From Dysidea avara (Eukaryota; Porifera; Demospongiae; Dictyoceratida; Dysideidae), in NCBI RefSeq assembly GCF_963678975.1, contig NC_089275.1, positions 37,300,819 to 37,364,818 on the forward strand: a stretch of 64,000 nucleotides of DNA, in the 5' to 3' direction. This document shows, in pieces, positions 12,501-24,384 of the stretch. Made by a program: the position numbers and the translations under genes. Position 1 is the stretch's first letter. Each line of letters starts with the position of its first letter. The notes below the pieces were generated by a model that worked only from the letters and a program-made list of their open reading frames with translations, was not told the DNA's origin and ran no database searches.

Positions 12501-13310
12501 CTCTCTACAGGTAATCTGTTTGTAGCTGAACTCTCTATAAGGTGATTTGTTTGTAGCTGATCTCTCTGCAGGTTGATTTGTTTTAGCTGAACTCTCTACA
12601 GGGTGATTGCTTGTAGCTGAACTCCTTACATTGTGTCTAGTTTCTAGCTGATGTCTCTACAGGGTGATTTTATTATTATTATTATTATTATTATTGTTAC
12701 TGAGCAGACAGCACAGCTGATATGCTCAGGAAAAGAAAAGCAATCATAAAATGAATTTAGCTACGTAGTTACAAAGATTACAGTTATTGAGTTCTATACA
12801 ATGTTTGCAGTTCCGCTGAAAAAGAGTCAATATTGTTGCTCTCAATGATGGAGCTGAACTCTCTTCAGGGTGATTTGTTTCTAGCTGATCTCTCTATAGG
12901 TAGATTTGTGTTGATTTGTTCATTGCTGATCGCTCTAAAGGTTGATTTGTTGCAGCTGAACACCCTGCAAAGTGTTTTGTTTGTAGCTGATCACTGTAAA
13001 GGGTAATTTGTTTGTAGCTGAACTCTCTCCACAGTGACTTGTGTGTAGCTGAATTCTGTGTAACTGAATTCTCTAGAGAGTGACTTAATTGTAGCTGAAT
13101 TCTCTACACAGTGCATGACTTGTTTATAGCTGAACTTTCTTCAGTGTGACTTGTAATGTTCTGAATCTCTATAGTGATATATTTGCTTAACTCTCCACAT
13201 GGTGACTGTCTTCTTGCTGAACTGTCTATAAGATTAACTGTTTGCAGCTGAACTCCCTACAGAATAACTTGTGATGTAATAAAATTCTATAATGGAGTAA
13301 ATAAATTAGC
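9531..13310 (+). repeat. 31-33-bp satellite array (GTAGCTGAACTCTCTAC family)
   Basis: More than 100 imperfect tandem units of about 31-33 bp. The core GTAGCTGAACTCTCTAC is followed by AGGGTGATTTGTTT or variants such as AAGGTGACTTCTT and ATGGTGGTTTCTT. Unit variants alternate, giving higher-order structure. The array is broken at 12,671-12,852 by an ATT microsatellite plus non-satellite DNA. The same satellite lies at 21.8-23.5 kb (inverted), 55.2-57.5 kb and 58.35-59.9 kb. Confidence 0.9.
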
Positions 13311-14118
13311 CGAATGCTCTATTAGGGTGACTGTTCTATTAGAGTATCTCGATCTCGCATTTGCTACACGGAGTTGGCTTTCGAATCATAACTCAGTGGT
13401 TTGTAATCCGATTCTTCTGTACTACTACAAGGACTTTCTATGAAGATTATTCCAGCTATACACCGATTTTCAGCTCATTGCTCTAAGCGGTTTGCCTAGT
13501 AGGCGTGAAAACTAATACTTTTTTATTCATAAAAATCGATCGCGTAATTGTGACACAGGTTGGGTTTTGTGTCATATCTCCATGGTCTTTATCTCGATTC
13601 CTTTCAAACCACCAAAAGGCACTCCTACGATGGTTACTCCATCTACATAGCAATTTTCAACTCATTCCATGAAGCGGTTTACCCTGTAGGCGTGACAACA
13701 AATCGATCTTGTTTTACGCGAATAATCGGTCATAACTCCTGAACCATTCATCGGATTTGTACCAAATTTGATGCTAGGATTCGCCTTTGGACTCCCTTTC
13801 TGTGTGCCAAATTTCAAGGCGATCGGAGTACGCGTTTGCTTGTTATAGCAATTTTTGCAAGTGTGCGAAAAGACGAAGAAGAAGAAGAAAAAAAAACGAA
13901 ACTTTGGCAGCTCGTATCTCGGAAATGGCTGGAGCGATTTCCTTCAAATTTGGAATGTAGACTCCCTTGGCTGGCGGGCAACTGTGTAGCAAATTTGGTT
14001 CCAATTAGATAAGTGATCACCGAGATACAAAGGTGTGAAAATGACGTTTTCGTTCTTCCTGTCAATATACTCACGGTGTGGCGCGCCGGCTTCTTGGGCC
14101 GCATGACACACTACCGTT
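13311..14118 (+). repeat. Conserved tail of the composite repeat, ending in a GC-rich stem-loop
   Basis: It starts at the dispersed motif (13,327-13,355) and ends with GGTGTGGCGCGCCGGCTTCT, TGGGCCGC, then CACACTACCG. CGGC pairs with GCCG and CACGGTGTG pairs with CACA-CCGTG, giving a terminal stem-loop. The tail recurs at 57,521-58,330 and, split by an insertion, at 59,940-60,518 plus 62,063-62,322. It also contains a GAAGAAGAAGAA purine run. Short open frames differ between copies, so I read it as non-coding. Confidence 0.75.
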
Positions 14119-15346
14119 ATTCTTGATGAACTCTTGTTAACACTAATACATCGAGTTATAGTTGTAACGTGGGTTTAACTGATATGTACATCTATTTTAT
14201 ATGCCCAAGGGCACACATCACCCGAGGGTAATGGGTGTACATATCAGGCAAATCCTGAACACGTCTGCATTACCAACTGTTATGTAATACTTCCTAGTTT
14301 TACTGTTGTCTGTGTTACCGACCAACATGTAATGCTTCCTAGTTAGCGACTTCCTTGCAATTTGTATTTAAACCTATACAACCAATTGTTGTTTACAGTG
14401 TGAGATGCGAAAGTGGCATGACCTTTGTACTGAACCACATGAGAATGGAGTATATTACAAAGAACTTGCCAAAGTGTATCTCTCGTATTGGAGTGTAAAA
14501 TCTGGGATGAATTATAGTGGCACCGTTCAGGTTTTCTTGTTGAGATATTTGAGCGTTGTACACTAGAATTTGCCTTTGATCTGCCTACTCAAAGTGTTGT
14601 TACATTAATCTGAAGCCATACTATCTGACTGTCCCAGCAAAATCCCACCTAGTTGGCACAACCTCTAAAATGTTTTTACTTTCTCTAGCGTCTACGTAAT
14701 ACATCACCCCAGTAGGAAGAACAAGAAAATCAATTTGTCCAACAACTATATTGAAAATAAACTACAGGTGCTTTAATTTGCAGCCATAACTTCCATTTGT
14801 ATTAGTGTACAGCATAAAGATTTTCATAAAACATTTACCATAGAGTAACAAAGCAACAAAGGTACAGTATGGTTTTTGCCCTGTAGTTGCTTTCTCATTC
14901 ATATGCATACTGTACAGTAGGTACAGTAGTTTTGTTGGAGAAATGATGACAACTATTTTGTTTACACTTACCACATTATCAACAAACACATCTGACATGC
15001 ATACTACAGAAGCAAAACAAAGATTTTTGAATTCTCCGGTGATTTACAAAATTTTTGCTGAGATGGTTACATTTACATAACTGCTATCTTCAGTCACAAC
15101 AGTTAATGTAATTACAGGGTCTACTGTACAGATAATAACCTTGTATTGTTTGTATGCCCTTGTTTTATACTAGTACATAAATTAATCCCTAATTCAGTCA
15201 TGGTTATAGACTAAAGTAGGGATTAAATCTCCATTAGTACATATATCTGCAGATACGTATATAGACAACCACTCTTGTTTTACTAATTTTTAGCTATTCC
15301 CTTGTTTCACTACTTTTTTCTTTGATCCTTAATCCAACTTAAATAT
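14119..15346. other. No firm gene; one exon-like frame
   Basis: 14,180-14,260 has a small foldback (TGATATGTACATC with its complement). 14,399-14,566 follows a TTGTTTACAG acceptor-like site and stays open for 55 codons (MRKWHDLCTEPHENG near its start) before TAG. It resembles no family I know and could be chance. 14,770-15,075 is a copy of the dispersed repeat at 1,925-2,350. Confidence 0.3.
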
Positions 15347-17463
15347 AGTAGAGCTCCTAAGCCTTAAAATAAGCAAGTTTTGTGCACTTTTTGATGAAAG
15401 CATGAAACTTGGTACATGGTTTGTATATACCATAAAGGTTATTTTCAGATTGGGAGCCACCTCAGATTTGATCTTTGTGTCCAATTTTATACTTAAAATT
15501 GGCAGTTGTTCCTCTATTTAAGTTATACATGATTCAAAATCCATAAACTTGGTGCCAAATTAATGTGTTTACTCTAAAGAGCAAGTTGATACTCATAGAA
15601 AGTCTGTAGCTTGCTCTATTCAAGAGTTACAGTCATTAGATCATATTTTCACCCGCCCACACACATCAGGTATAAAATTAATGATAGTTGTACGCATACT
15701 ACAGTGTTTTCATATAGTTCTAACATATTACATCCTGAGTAAATTGTAGTGCAGTTATATAGTGGACCCTGTCTTAATAGCCACCTGTGTAAACAGACTA
15801 CCTTTCCATACCAGGGACATTGGAACAGCAAACTTAAAAACTGTATTGCATGGTCAAAGACTGCTTGTCTAATACAGCCATTTGTCTACTTACATACCAC
15901 AGCAAAATAACTCCGAAGTTATTACAGTATCAGGTTACCTCTCATTTGGTTTAAGTAGCGTGGTTCACAACTGTATTAATTTTCAGGTTATAATGGAAAA
16001 CTGGGTAACTATATGCAGCAGTATGCACTAATTAAATCCTGTGTAACAGATTAAGTGATATCCAGTATATAAAGGTGATCACTCCATATAGTCTTCAGAG
16101 AATGAAGTGAATACAGTATATTTTTAAAACATTCACATAATATTAATCCTACTATTGTGCTACATAAACAAAAACCAACCAAAGACTATATAATATGACC
16201 ATAATATAATTTTAATTGACATAGCTCCAAGGCAGTTTGCCTCTTAATATTTGTGGACGATGGTTGTTAATAAATCTGTGCAACAGGATATTTATATTCT
16301 TTGATATTTGAATGTTAAAAATTAATAAGCATTTGGTGATTATGTGGAAATACTTTCATTTTAATTGTTGCCATTCAATCATACAAGCAGAATCCAGGGA
16401 TGAACAAAATTAATCATGTAAAAGCAATGTTCACATTTTTATTCATGAAATTCTAAATTGTGCAGCCTAGCAAAATTATACCTCAACCATAATCACAATT
16501 ACATTTTCAAAAATAGTCATCACTCATGAAATTTGTGAAAATTTTGTTCCTTAATATTTTAACTTGTACAGCAATAGAGAACATGGCTAGTTTCAGTTTG
16601 GCCTGGAGGTTAGCTATAATTACGTATCACCCAATGTGCCTTGACTTTACACATTGGAATACAATTATAGACTAGTATCGCTGCGTGCATGGTTGGATCA
16701 AAATGGCATTATAGTTAAATAGATTTCTCAGTAAAGAGATCAATCTTGACTGTGATGCCAATACTGTATGTCATTATAAATCGAACGTACGTATAAATAG
16801 CTATTAGACCAACCAGCTATTAGCAGCATAAGGAATGTTCATTTCAAATGTCATCAAATGTTGTACTTCTATGTTTGTACACCAATTCTACATAAATCTC
16901 TTCCTATAGATACTTATGTATTATTCTCTACTGTACTTTATATACTGTACAAGTGGGTTATCCCAATCCCCTCCCCACCTCCTATATTGCACTCCTACTA
17001 CTCTATATGCACCCTTTGATAGTTCATGGGTCTGCTCCTGATACTCATGACCAACTGAGGTGATTCGCTACCAAATAGTATGACAATTGAATAAACAACC
17101 TTCTTTCTTTTACATATATAAAGTATACGCATGGGTGGGAGAAATATTGGCATTTGTTACTTATAAAAATTTCTATAACTTTGGAATAGAGAAAATTACA
17201 GGCTTTCTGTAAGTATCAACTTGTTGTTTTGAGTAAAAGCTGTCTGCATTAATTTAGCACCAAGTTTATGGACTTTGAGTCATGTATAAGTGAAACAGAG
17301 GAAAATATTTTAAGTATAAAATTGGACATAAAGGTCATCAAAGGTCAAATTTGAGGTGGCTTCCAATCTGAAAATGACGTTTATGATATATACAAACTAT
17401 GTACCAAGTTTCATGCTTTTATCACAAAGTGCACAAAGAAAGTGCTTAGGAGCTCTACTAAAA
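15347..17463. mobile_element. 2.1-kb element with about 290-bp inverted repeats
   Basis: 15,347-15,630 is mirrored by 17,165-17,463. Matching blocks include TAGTAGAGCTCCTAAGC at the outer ends, GCATGAAACTTGGTACATGG, and GTGTCCAATTTTATACTTAA. The inner 1.5 kb carries no convincing gene, so it is a non-autonomous long-TIR element or an inverted duplication. The target duplication is not clear. Confidence 0.6.
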
Positions 17464-17518
17464 TTCAAAATTTTAATTCTACAGTACTTATACGTATATA
17501 AGTGTACTAGTATTTTAA

Positions 17519-17746
17519 TAATTTAAAAATGAAGTAGGGATCTATTAAAAGTAGTGAAACAAGAGATGAATGATGGTATTACAGCATAGCTCAGTGGGAA
17601 GTCCCTACTTTGGCATTGAACAAAATAATCATTATAGCCAATGTGCCAAAGTAGGGACTTTCTCACTGAGCTATGCTGTAATACCATCATTCATCTCTTG
17701 TTTCACTACTTTTTAGTGCATAGATCCCTACTTCATTTTTAAATTA
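17519..17746. mobile_element. Foldback MITE
   Basis: Arms of about 100 bp are near-perfect complements: TTTAAAAATGAAGTAGGGAT, AGTAGTGAAACAAGAGATG, then GGTATTACAGCATAGCTCA. The central loop is about 35 bp. Confidence 0.75.
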
Positions 17747-17945
17747 ACAATTTTTAATACTAGTTTGTTTAGTTTTTTGTTGCTACAGAATTTTAAAAAA
17801 AAATTTATTTAACAGAATTTTTTACTGCCTACTTGATGCGTTCAGTTAAGCATAGCAAAAAACTGGGTAGAGCTACAGCCCTATTTCTTTCATGAAAATG
17901 TTTCAAATTCACTTAAGAAGAAACCTTTGGCACATTGGTAAGCAT

Positions 17946-18450
17946 CAGTGTTGGGAGTAATGCTTTACTTATGTAACGCGTTACATAATATTATTACTTT
18001 TGTGGTAACTAAGTAATATAACGAAATACGCTATAAAAACAGGTAATATAACTCAAGTTACTTTACTTACAAATGTAACACATTATCTAAGTAATATAGT
18101 TACTGTAATGAATCTAATATTACGTATTATTACTACAAGTAACGAAGTTACTAATCTCGTTAGTAATCCACTAAGTAATGCCTAGCCACAACAAAGTAAT
18201 GAAGCCTACTGAATGAAGCTTATTCACCAGCTTCTTACTTATAACCAAGATTTGCACATTGTCCAACAACGCAATCATGTCACGTGATAAGGTGGTAGTT
18301 TCACACGTGACAGCTTAAAGCTGTAGACACAAAGTAATATAATATGTGATATTATTATAGTTACTTTATTTTATGGATAATATGTAACTGTAATTAAATA
18401 GTTCGGTTGCAAGTAATATGTAACTAGTTACTTGTAAAAAGTGCTGTTGT
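17946..18450. mobile_element. hAT-like MITE fragment (CAGTGTTGGGAGTAA end)
   Basis: The left end CAGTGTTGGGAGTAATGC, followed by ATGTAACGCGTTAC, is the terminal signature of a widespread animal hAT MITE group. The body is dense in GTAATAT/GTTAC words. The expected mirror end near 18,445 is degraded, so this copy is old or truncated. Confidence 0.55.
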
Positions 18451-19228
18451 GTTACCTTCAATCCTTCTGTACCAGTGAAGGTTTTTCATCGATAGTAGGG
18501 CTTCCATCCATGGGCGTGGCAACATTATTCAATATAATATTGCATAACGTGTACACCCGTGGACACATGTTGTAGACGGTAGACGTTGCAGTGCTGAATG
18601 AGCTGTCTAATATCATCAGAGACAAGTGTTTTGTTTTTAGCAAAGTTAACTTAGCTATCTACTTGCATTTCTGAACGTTTGCTGTGACCGTACCAAGGCA
18701 CTGTTCACTACATCTGTACATGCAGGCATACCAGAATCCAGACTTCTAAAAAAAGGGAAGCTCCACTCTTAATGGTAGACTCCCTAGTGATGTTTCACTA
18801 TTAAATCTTACCATTTAGGCCTTTAGAAATGCAACTGAAGCCTTTAACAGTTGCTTTAGAAGGTAAAGACGATAATTATTTTTAGAGGCATTTATCACAG
18901 AAAGATAGAAGTTTCAAGTGGTATTTCAAGTATTATTGCTGTAAGCAAAGTTAGAAGTAAGTGTTTTATCATATAAAATTAAATCTTGTAATAAGTGTTT
19001 CTTTGACTGATAAACTGATATATAGTTGTATTGAGAAGAAAAAAATTGTCAGCAGTTAGACTTGGTCAGGAGTCTGCCAAGTGGGGGTTCCAACCCTTTG
19101 AGTCCCCCAGATCTGCCCCTACACTAGCTGCTTCTCTTGTTCACTCCATCATTATCCAGACTGGTAGCATGCTTTCCTTCATGACGTTCTTAGTATTTCT
19201 TCACATGATGTGTCAAGCAAACCATATA
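18451..19228. other. Nothing recognised
   Basis: Small open frames of 60-70 codons only. I see no family resemblance and no repeat structure. Confidence 0.4.
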
Positions 19229-19462
19229 TGTGACCGGATTTGAAAAAAACCAGACTTCCAAACACATACAATTCTTCCACTTTAACCACTTGTAGCTTGA
19301 CCACTCAGTAGGCTATTGACCTACAGTTTTCACAAAATTCTTTCACTGCATTATGCAATAACAGGTCAGAATTTGAAAGTGTTACTCCTACACTGAGTTA
19401 TGGTACATTAAAGTTGCAAAATCTGGATGTGTGGAAACCTGGATTTGTCAAATCCAGTCACA
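19229..19462. mobile_element. TGTGACCGG-type MITE, TA target site
   Basis: A 234-bp element starting TGTGACCGGATTTG and ending CAAATCCAGTCACA, with TA on both sides (19,227-19,228 and 19,463-19,464). The inner inverted blocks CCAGACTTCCAAACACATAC and its mirror TGTGGAAACCTGG continue the repeat. Confidence 0.75.
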
Positions 19463-19908
19463 TATAGCTAAGTGCTACTATTACCATGTAAACAAAGTTA
19501 GTAAGTTAACTTGATGAACTTCTATAATACAGTTTAGCAATAATAATCATGCAGTGTGTTATGGCTAATCGGCAAAGATTTGCTGACTAATTGCATTTAC
19601 CCGTATAATTATAGTGCTGTCATTAACTGTGATTGTGTATCGTGATTGGTTTTGTGAAAAAGGGGTCTTCCCATGTACACATAAATTTACCAGCTTTAAT
19701 GATTCATAACTTCAGACAGATTGAAGGAAACTAATGACATCAAATCTGGTCAATAGTTAGCACCAACACTGCTATAAAATAGTTAGTTCTATATTCAGCT
19801 CCTATTATGGATAAGTGTTAAGGTGTTGTTTTCAAAAATTCAGTTACATTAATTTGCACTACTATACAGTGTGTTTAGTGGTCATAAACTTGCAGAAAAA
19901 GTTCACAA

Positions 19909-20140
19909 ACAAGTACAAGAAAAATTAGGAATTTTAAACTAGAGTAGGGACAACGTAGTACCATGATAAAAAAGTACTGAAACAAGCTGCAGCACAGTAG
20001 GGATATTTACTTCTTATTGTTGTATAGCAATTGGACATTACATACTGTACTACTCCAATCCAGCTTGTTTCAATACTTTTTATTATGGTACTACGTTGTC
20101 CCTACTCTAGTTAAAAATTCCTAATTTTTCTTATACTTGT
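19909..20140. mobile_element. MITE with about 80-bp inverted ends
   Basis: AAAAATTAGGAATTTTAAAC, TAGAGTAGGGACAACGTAGT and AGTACTGAAACAAGCTG at the left are mirrored at the right end. It shares end sequence with 7,950-8,141, so they are one family. Confidence 0.75.
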
Positions 20141-20300
20141 GTATTATATATAACACTTCTTATTGTTTTACTGTGATTTAATATCGTGCACTACTCCAGC
20201 TTGTTTCAGTACTTTTTATCGATATGTTATGGTCCCTGACTCTCGTTGAAAATTCCAAAATAATTATTTTGTAACATATAGCATTAAGCAAAGCTCCCAG

Positions 20301-20307
<7 letters not shown>

Positions 20308-20349
<42 letters not shown>

Positions 20350-20372
20350 AATATATATATATATATATGTAA
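20308..20372. repeat. AT dinucleotide microsatellite
   Basis: About 30 TA/AT units with two small interruptions. Confidence 0.9.
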
Positions 20373-21369
20373 TTATATATATTTCATCTAAAGCTGAAAA
20401 ATTCTACGATATATACACACTAGCTAGGGGGATACATGTATGTGTGACACACTATATACGTACACTCTATACTTGTCATTGTTCACATCTCATAGCATAC
20501 AGTCAGTCTTCAATTTCATGCATCACTTCAAAGAAGGATTCACGGTAGTGAGTGGCATCATCCATCTCTGATTCTCTGCTATACATATGTAAGAGTAAAA
20601 AGAGCATAATATGTTCCATGACAGCAATCATATTGTAAAGCATGATACATACAGTAGCAATATTCAGAAGCAGTACTAGTAGTACGTACACTAAAAATAG
20701 ATGAAGTTTCCTGGAGTTCTAGAAACATCCTTTGATATTCATATGTATAGGCTAGCAGCATAACCATCAAAATTATTATCAAAGTTAAGTATATAGCACA
20801 TGTCACAAATAGTTACAGGGCAGTGTAGTATTGTTTTAGCTAATCTGATGTTCTCGTTGCTTTAAGGGATCAGTTTATTTCCCACCTAGTTTTCCTTCCA
20901 GTAATTATTTTATTTTGTCATATCCTTGACAATTTTCTAAACATTTATTCCCACCATTAATACAGCTAAGTCAATTGGCCATTTCCAACTCCATAGTTTT
21001 AATTTCACTCTGCAGTGACTGTTCTATCAAGACACCCAATAGTGTGTCATGCAGCCAAATACAGCCTAATACAGCCTAATACAGCCAGTGTGGGTGCACG
21101 ACAGACAATTGTGTATTAATTTTTACAAGCATCAAGAAAATACTGTTTTCATGCATCCATAGCTCAATACTACCTGACTGGAAATTAACCATTTTTGCTG
21201 TGAAAATTCTCTCGGGGTGGGGCACCTCCTGTTTCAAATGTAAGTTAAATCTTCCCAGTCACCACTGAGATTTGCACCTTCAATGTTCATCTTAGTTTGT
21301 ATGTATTTTTCATCTTTTTTCAATTCTCTCCACTTAGAAAAATCACTGTTACTCGGGTAAGTCAATTCT
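20373..21369. other. No firm gene
   Basis: Two overlapping minus-strand frames at 20,503-20,806 have hydrophobic stretches and an acidic end (SEMDDATHYRESFFEVMHEI). They lack a family match and any clear splice context, so I do not call them. A TACAGCCTAA triplet repeat lies near 21,060. Confidence 0.3.
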
Positions 21370-23852
21370 CTTAAAAGTTGGAGGGCAGTAAGAACATAAT
21401 GCACCACATTTTATACAGTCGAAACTTCGTGCACATTGGATAAAGAACAAGGAGCCATTTTTGAAAAATGCGATAGTGATTTTTTGTCACAGCCACAGGA
21501 CAAACCGTTTGAGGGAATAACTTGAACATCAATCTGTACATGGAGTAGCCATCATAGTGCAAACCTTTTGTGGTGTGAAAGGACCTGCATTAACAGTCAT
21601 GAAGTTACAACAAAAATGCCAACCGTGTGTAACAATTGCCAATCAAGTTTTGTTAATAAAATAAGTATTACTTGCCATCTTTACCAGGCAAATTAGTTAA
21701 TGGCATCATCTGAAAATAGGTAGAGGAATCAGATTAAAACCACTGAGTTACACTGAGAGAAAGTTAACTATAAGTGTAACACATGAGCAATCGAGATACT
21801 CTAATAGTTTAGCCACCCTATTAGAACATTCAGCTACATAATAAGTCACTCTATTAAGCTACAACCGTGCATGCAATGTTCAACTGCGAAAAAGTCACCC
21901 TGTAGAGAGTTCAGATATGTTACAAGTCACCCTGTAGAGAGATCAGCTACAATCATGTTACCAGGTAAGAGAGTTCAGCTCCAAACAAATCACCCTGTAT
22001 AGAGTTCAGCTACATAAAAGTCACCCTAGAGAATTCAGCTAACAATAAGTCACCCTGTAGAGAGTTCAGCTGCAGTAGAAGTCAACCCAATAGAGAGTTT
22101 AGCTACAACATATCATCCATAGAGGGTTCAGCTACGAACATGTCAACCTGTAGACAGTTCAGCTGCAGTACAAGCCACCCTGTAGAGAGTTCAGCTACAT
22201 ACAAAACAAGTCATCTTGTTCAGCCACAGAAGAAATCACCCTGTAGAGAGGTCAGCTACAAATGGCTATACAACAAGTCACCCTGTAGATGGTTCAGCTA
22301 CAAACAAGTCACCCTGTAAAGAACAAGTGAGAGTTCACGTACAACAAGTCACCTGTAAAGAGTTCAGATACATTTATAAGTCACTATGTAGAGTTCAGTT
22401 ACTAACAAGTCACCCTGCATAGACATTAGAAGTCACCGTGTAGAGAGGTCAGCTACAAATAAGTGAGAATTCAGCTACAGCAAGTCACTGCTGAACTGTG
22501 GTTTGTAGCTGAACTCTATAGGGTGACTTGTTTGTGGCTAAACTCTCTACAGGGTAACTTGCTGTAGTTTTTTGTAGCTGAACTATCTACAAGGTTACTA
22601 GAACTCTTTGTAGCTGAACTTTTCATAGCTGAACCCTGTACAGGGTGACTTATAATGTTCTCTGCGTACAAAACACAGTTCAGCTACAAGTCACCCTGTA
22701 TACATTAGAAGTAGGCTTGCGCCAATTATGCCAGCATAATTTAGAGCATAATAGGCTAGCAAAAGCATTAAGAATTATGCCAGCATAATAGGACGATTTT
22801 CAAGAATTTTAATCAAAACATGTAATGCACGTGCCAAAAATACTGCACAACATGAACACACTGCACATTATTACTGCATTTCATATCAAAAACCTTGCAG
22901 TGTTATTATTTTTACTATTTCTTGACTGATTATTCACACTTTATGGAAATAACATCGAGATACTCTAATAGAGCAGTCAGCAGTCACTTACTCTAATACA
23001 GCAGTCAGAAAATGCAGACATACTCTAATAAAACAGTCAACTCTTGAGCATAATCTGAAAGCATAATTTTGAGCATAATAGACTAGATTTTGAGCAATGC
23101 TCAAAAGCATAATAGGCAATTTTCAAAGCATAATTGGCTCAAGCCTAATTAGAAGTCACACTGTAGAGAGTTGAGCTATAAACAAATGAGAATCCAGTTA
23201 CAGCAAGTCACTCTGTAGAGAGTTCAGCTGCCTTATAACTTACTCTGTAGAGAGTTCAACTACTAACAAGTGAAAGTTTGCTACTAACAAGTAAGACAAC
23301 AAGTTAGTCTGTGGAGAGTTCAGCTACATGTTTTATAAGTCACTCAGTAGAGGGTTCAGCTACAACAGATCACCCAGTAGAGAGTTTGGCTACATTAGAA
23401 GTCACCCTGTAGAGAGTTCAGCTACATAAGAAATCACCCTTTAGAGAGTTCAGCTATAACAGTTCAGCTACAAATTAACAAGTTATCTTGTAGAGAGTTC
23501 AGCTACAAACACAATATCTTATAGGAGAGAAATAATATACAATATAGTTTTAAAAGTACATATTATTTATTGCTTTGGAGTTATTAATGTTCTAAAAATT
23601 CAACTCTTGATCTCTTCCTCCTTTCTGCAGTAAAGAAGTGAAAGAAGCTCCAAAGACAGCCATAGGTTGGCTTTTGGAGTTTATAAATATAAACGGAAAT
23701 GATATCTAAACAAAAACAGCCAAGCTGAGAGAAAAGGATGTAGTCCCCAAAAAATCCAGGATGAAAAAAGCTGTGAAATCCAAGGTGCCAGCCAAGAAAT
23801 GGCTGTGATTATAGGCAAAAATTTAAATAACAACAATTCAGATGAATTTGGT
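21370..23852 (-). repeat. Inverted copy of the composite repeat (tail, satellite, hairpin arm)
   Basis: Read on the minus strand, the order matches 8,983-14,118. A hairpin arm (23,700-23,852, one arm only) is followed by the linker (23,540-23,700) and the satellite (about 21,800-23,525, units such as AGTTCAGCTACAAACAAGTC). A diverged tail follows (21,370-21,800, with ACAGGACAAACCGTTTGAGG and AACCACTGAGTTACAC). Conserved module order on the opposite strand supports one large element family rather than chance neighbours. Confidence 0.65.
22712..23147. mobile_element. hAT-like MITE with 8-bp target duplication inside satellite
   Basis: The 436-bp element starts TAGGCTTGCGCCAATTATGC and ends with the mirror GCATAATTGGCTCAAGCCTA. 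ATTAGAAG flanks it at 22,704-22,711 and 23,148-23,155. An 8-bp duplication fits hAT. The interior is full of AGCATAATA words and contains a copy of the dispersed CTCTAATAGAG motif with partial repeats of it. Confidence 0.8.
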
Positions 23853-24384
23853 GCCATTTACTTTTGTTTACACAGTCAAGAGTGTCTTGATCTTTATTTG
23901 CTCTCAAAATGCTATACATTTTGCTGGTGTTATCATGTGTGGTTGTTCTATTATAGCATATGGATTTTTAATTGTGCAAAGTTTATAATCCCCCATCCAC
24001 TTTGCAAAAGCTGCATCTATTATGCTACCTTTTGTTCTGCTATGACCTGTCTATTCAGCTACACATTTTGCAGGAAAATCATGGTTAGTTTCTCATGGAT
24101 GATACAGAAGAAGCTATGGGGACTAGGAATCTTTATATATACTTTAAACATGCTTTTATAGAACAGTCAGAAGTAAAAAGATTAATTATAGACTTTGAAA
24201 GAGACCAAGAAGAGTGAACATGTAAAAGATTTTATATTTTACATTTACAGCCTACACTTGGGTATATGGCTATGCAATAATACACTAACTATGTGGCTTT
24301 ATCTAGCAACTACTGTACAGTGTATAATAAAACATTGTGGTATTGAAAAGTAATTCATTACATCTTGTACATAATGTGACATAC
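23853..24384. other. Flank and probable 3' UTR of the membrane protein gene
   Basis: A 120-codon plus-strand frame (23,799-24,161) begins in the repeat arm and has random composition, so I reject it as a gene. The part next to 24,384 is probably the 3' UTR of the minus-strand gene. Confidence 0.4.

Noticed and set aside
9531..13310. CRISPR-like array
   Set aside because: The units are contiguous 31-33-bp satellite monomers with graded variation, not identical repeats with unique spacers, and the DNA is eukaryotic.
13814..14104. 96-codon frame in the composite tail
   Set aside because: The other tail copies do not keep it open; the serine run comes from the GAAGAAGAA tract.
23799..24161. 120-codon plus-strand frame rich in Cys, Phe and Tyr
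   Set aside because: It starts in a repeat arm and has the composition of random AT-rich DNA.
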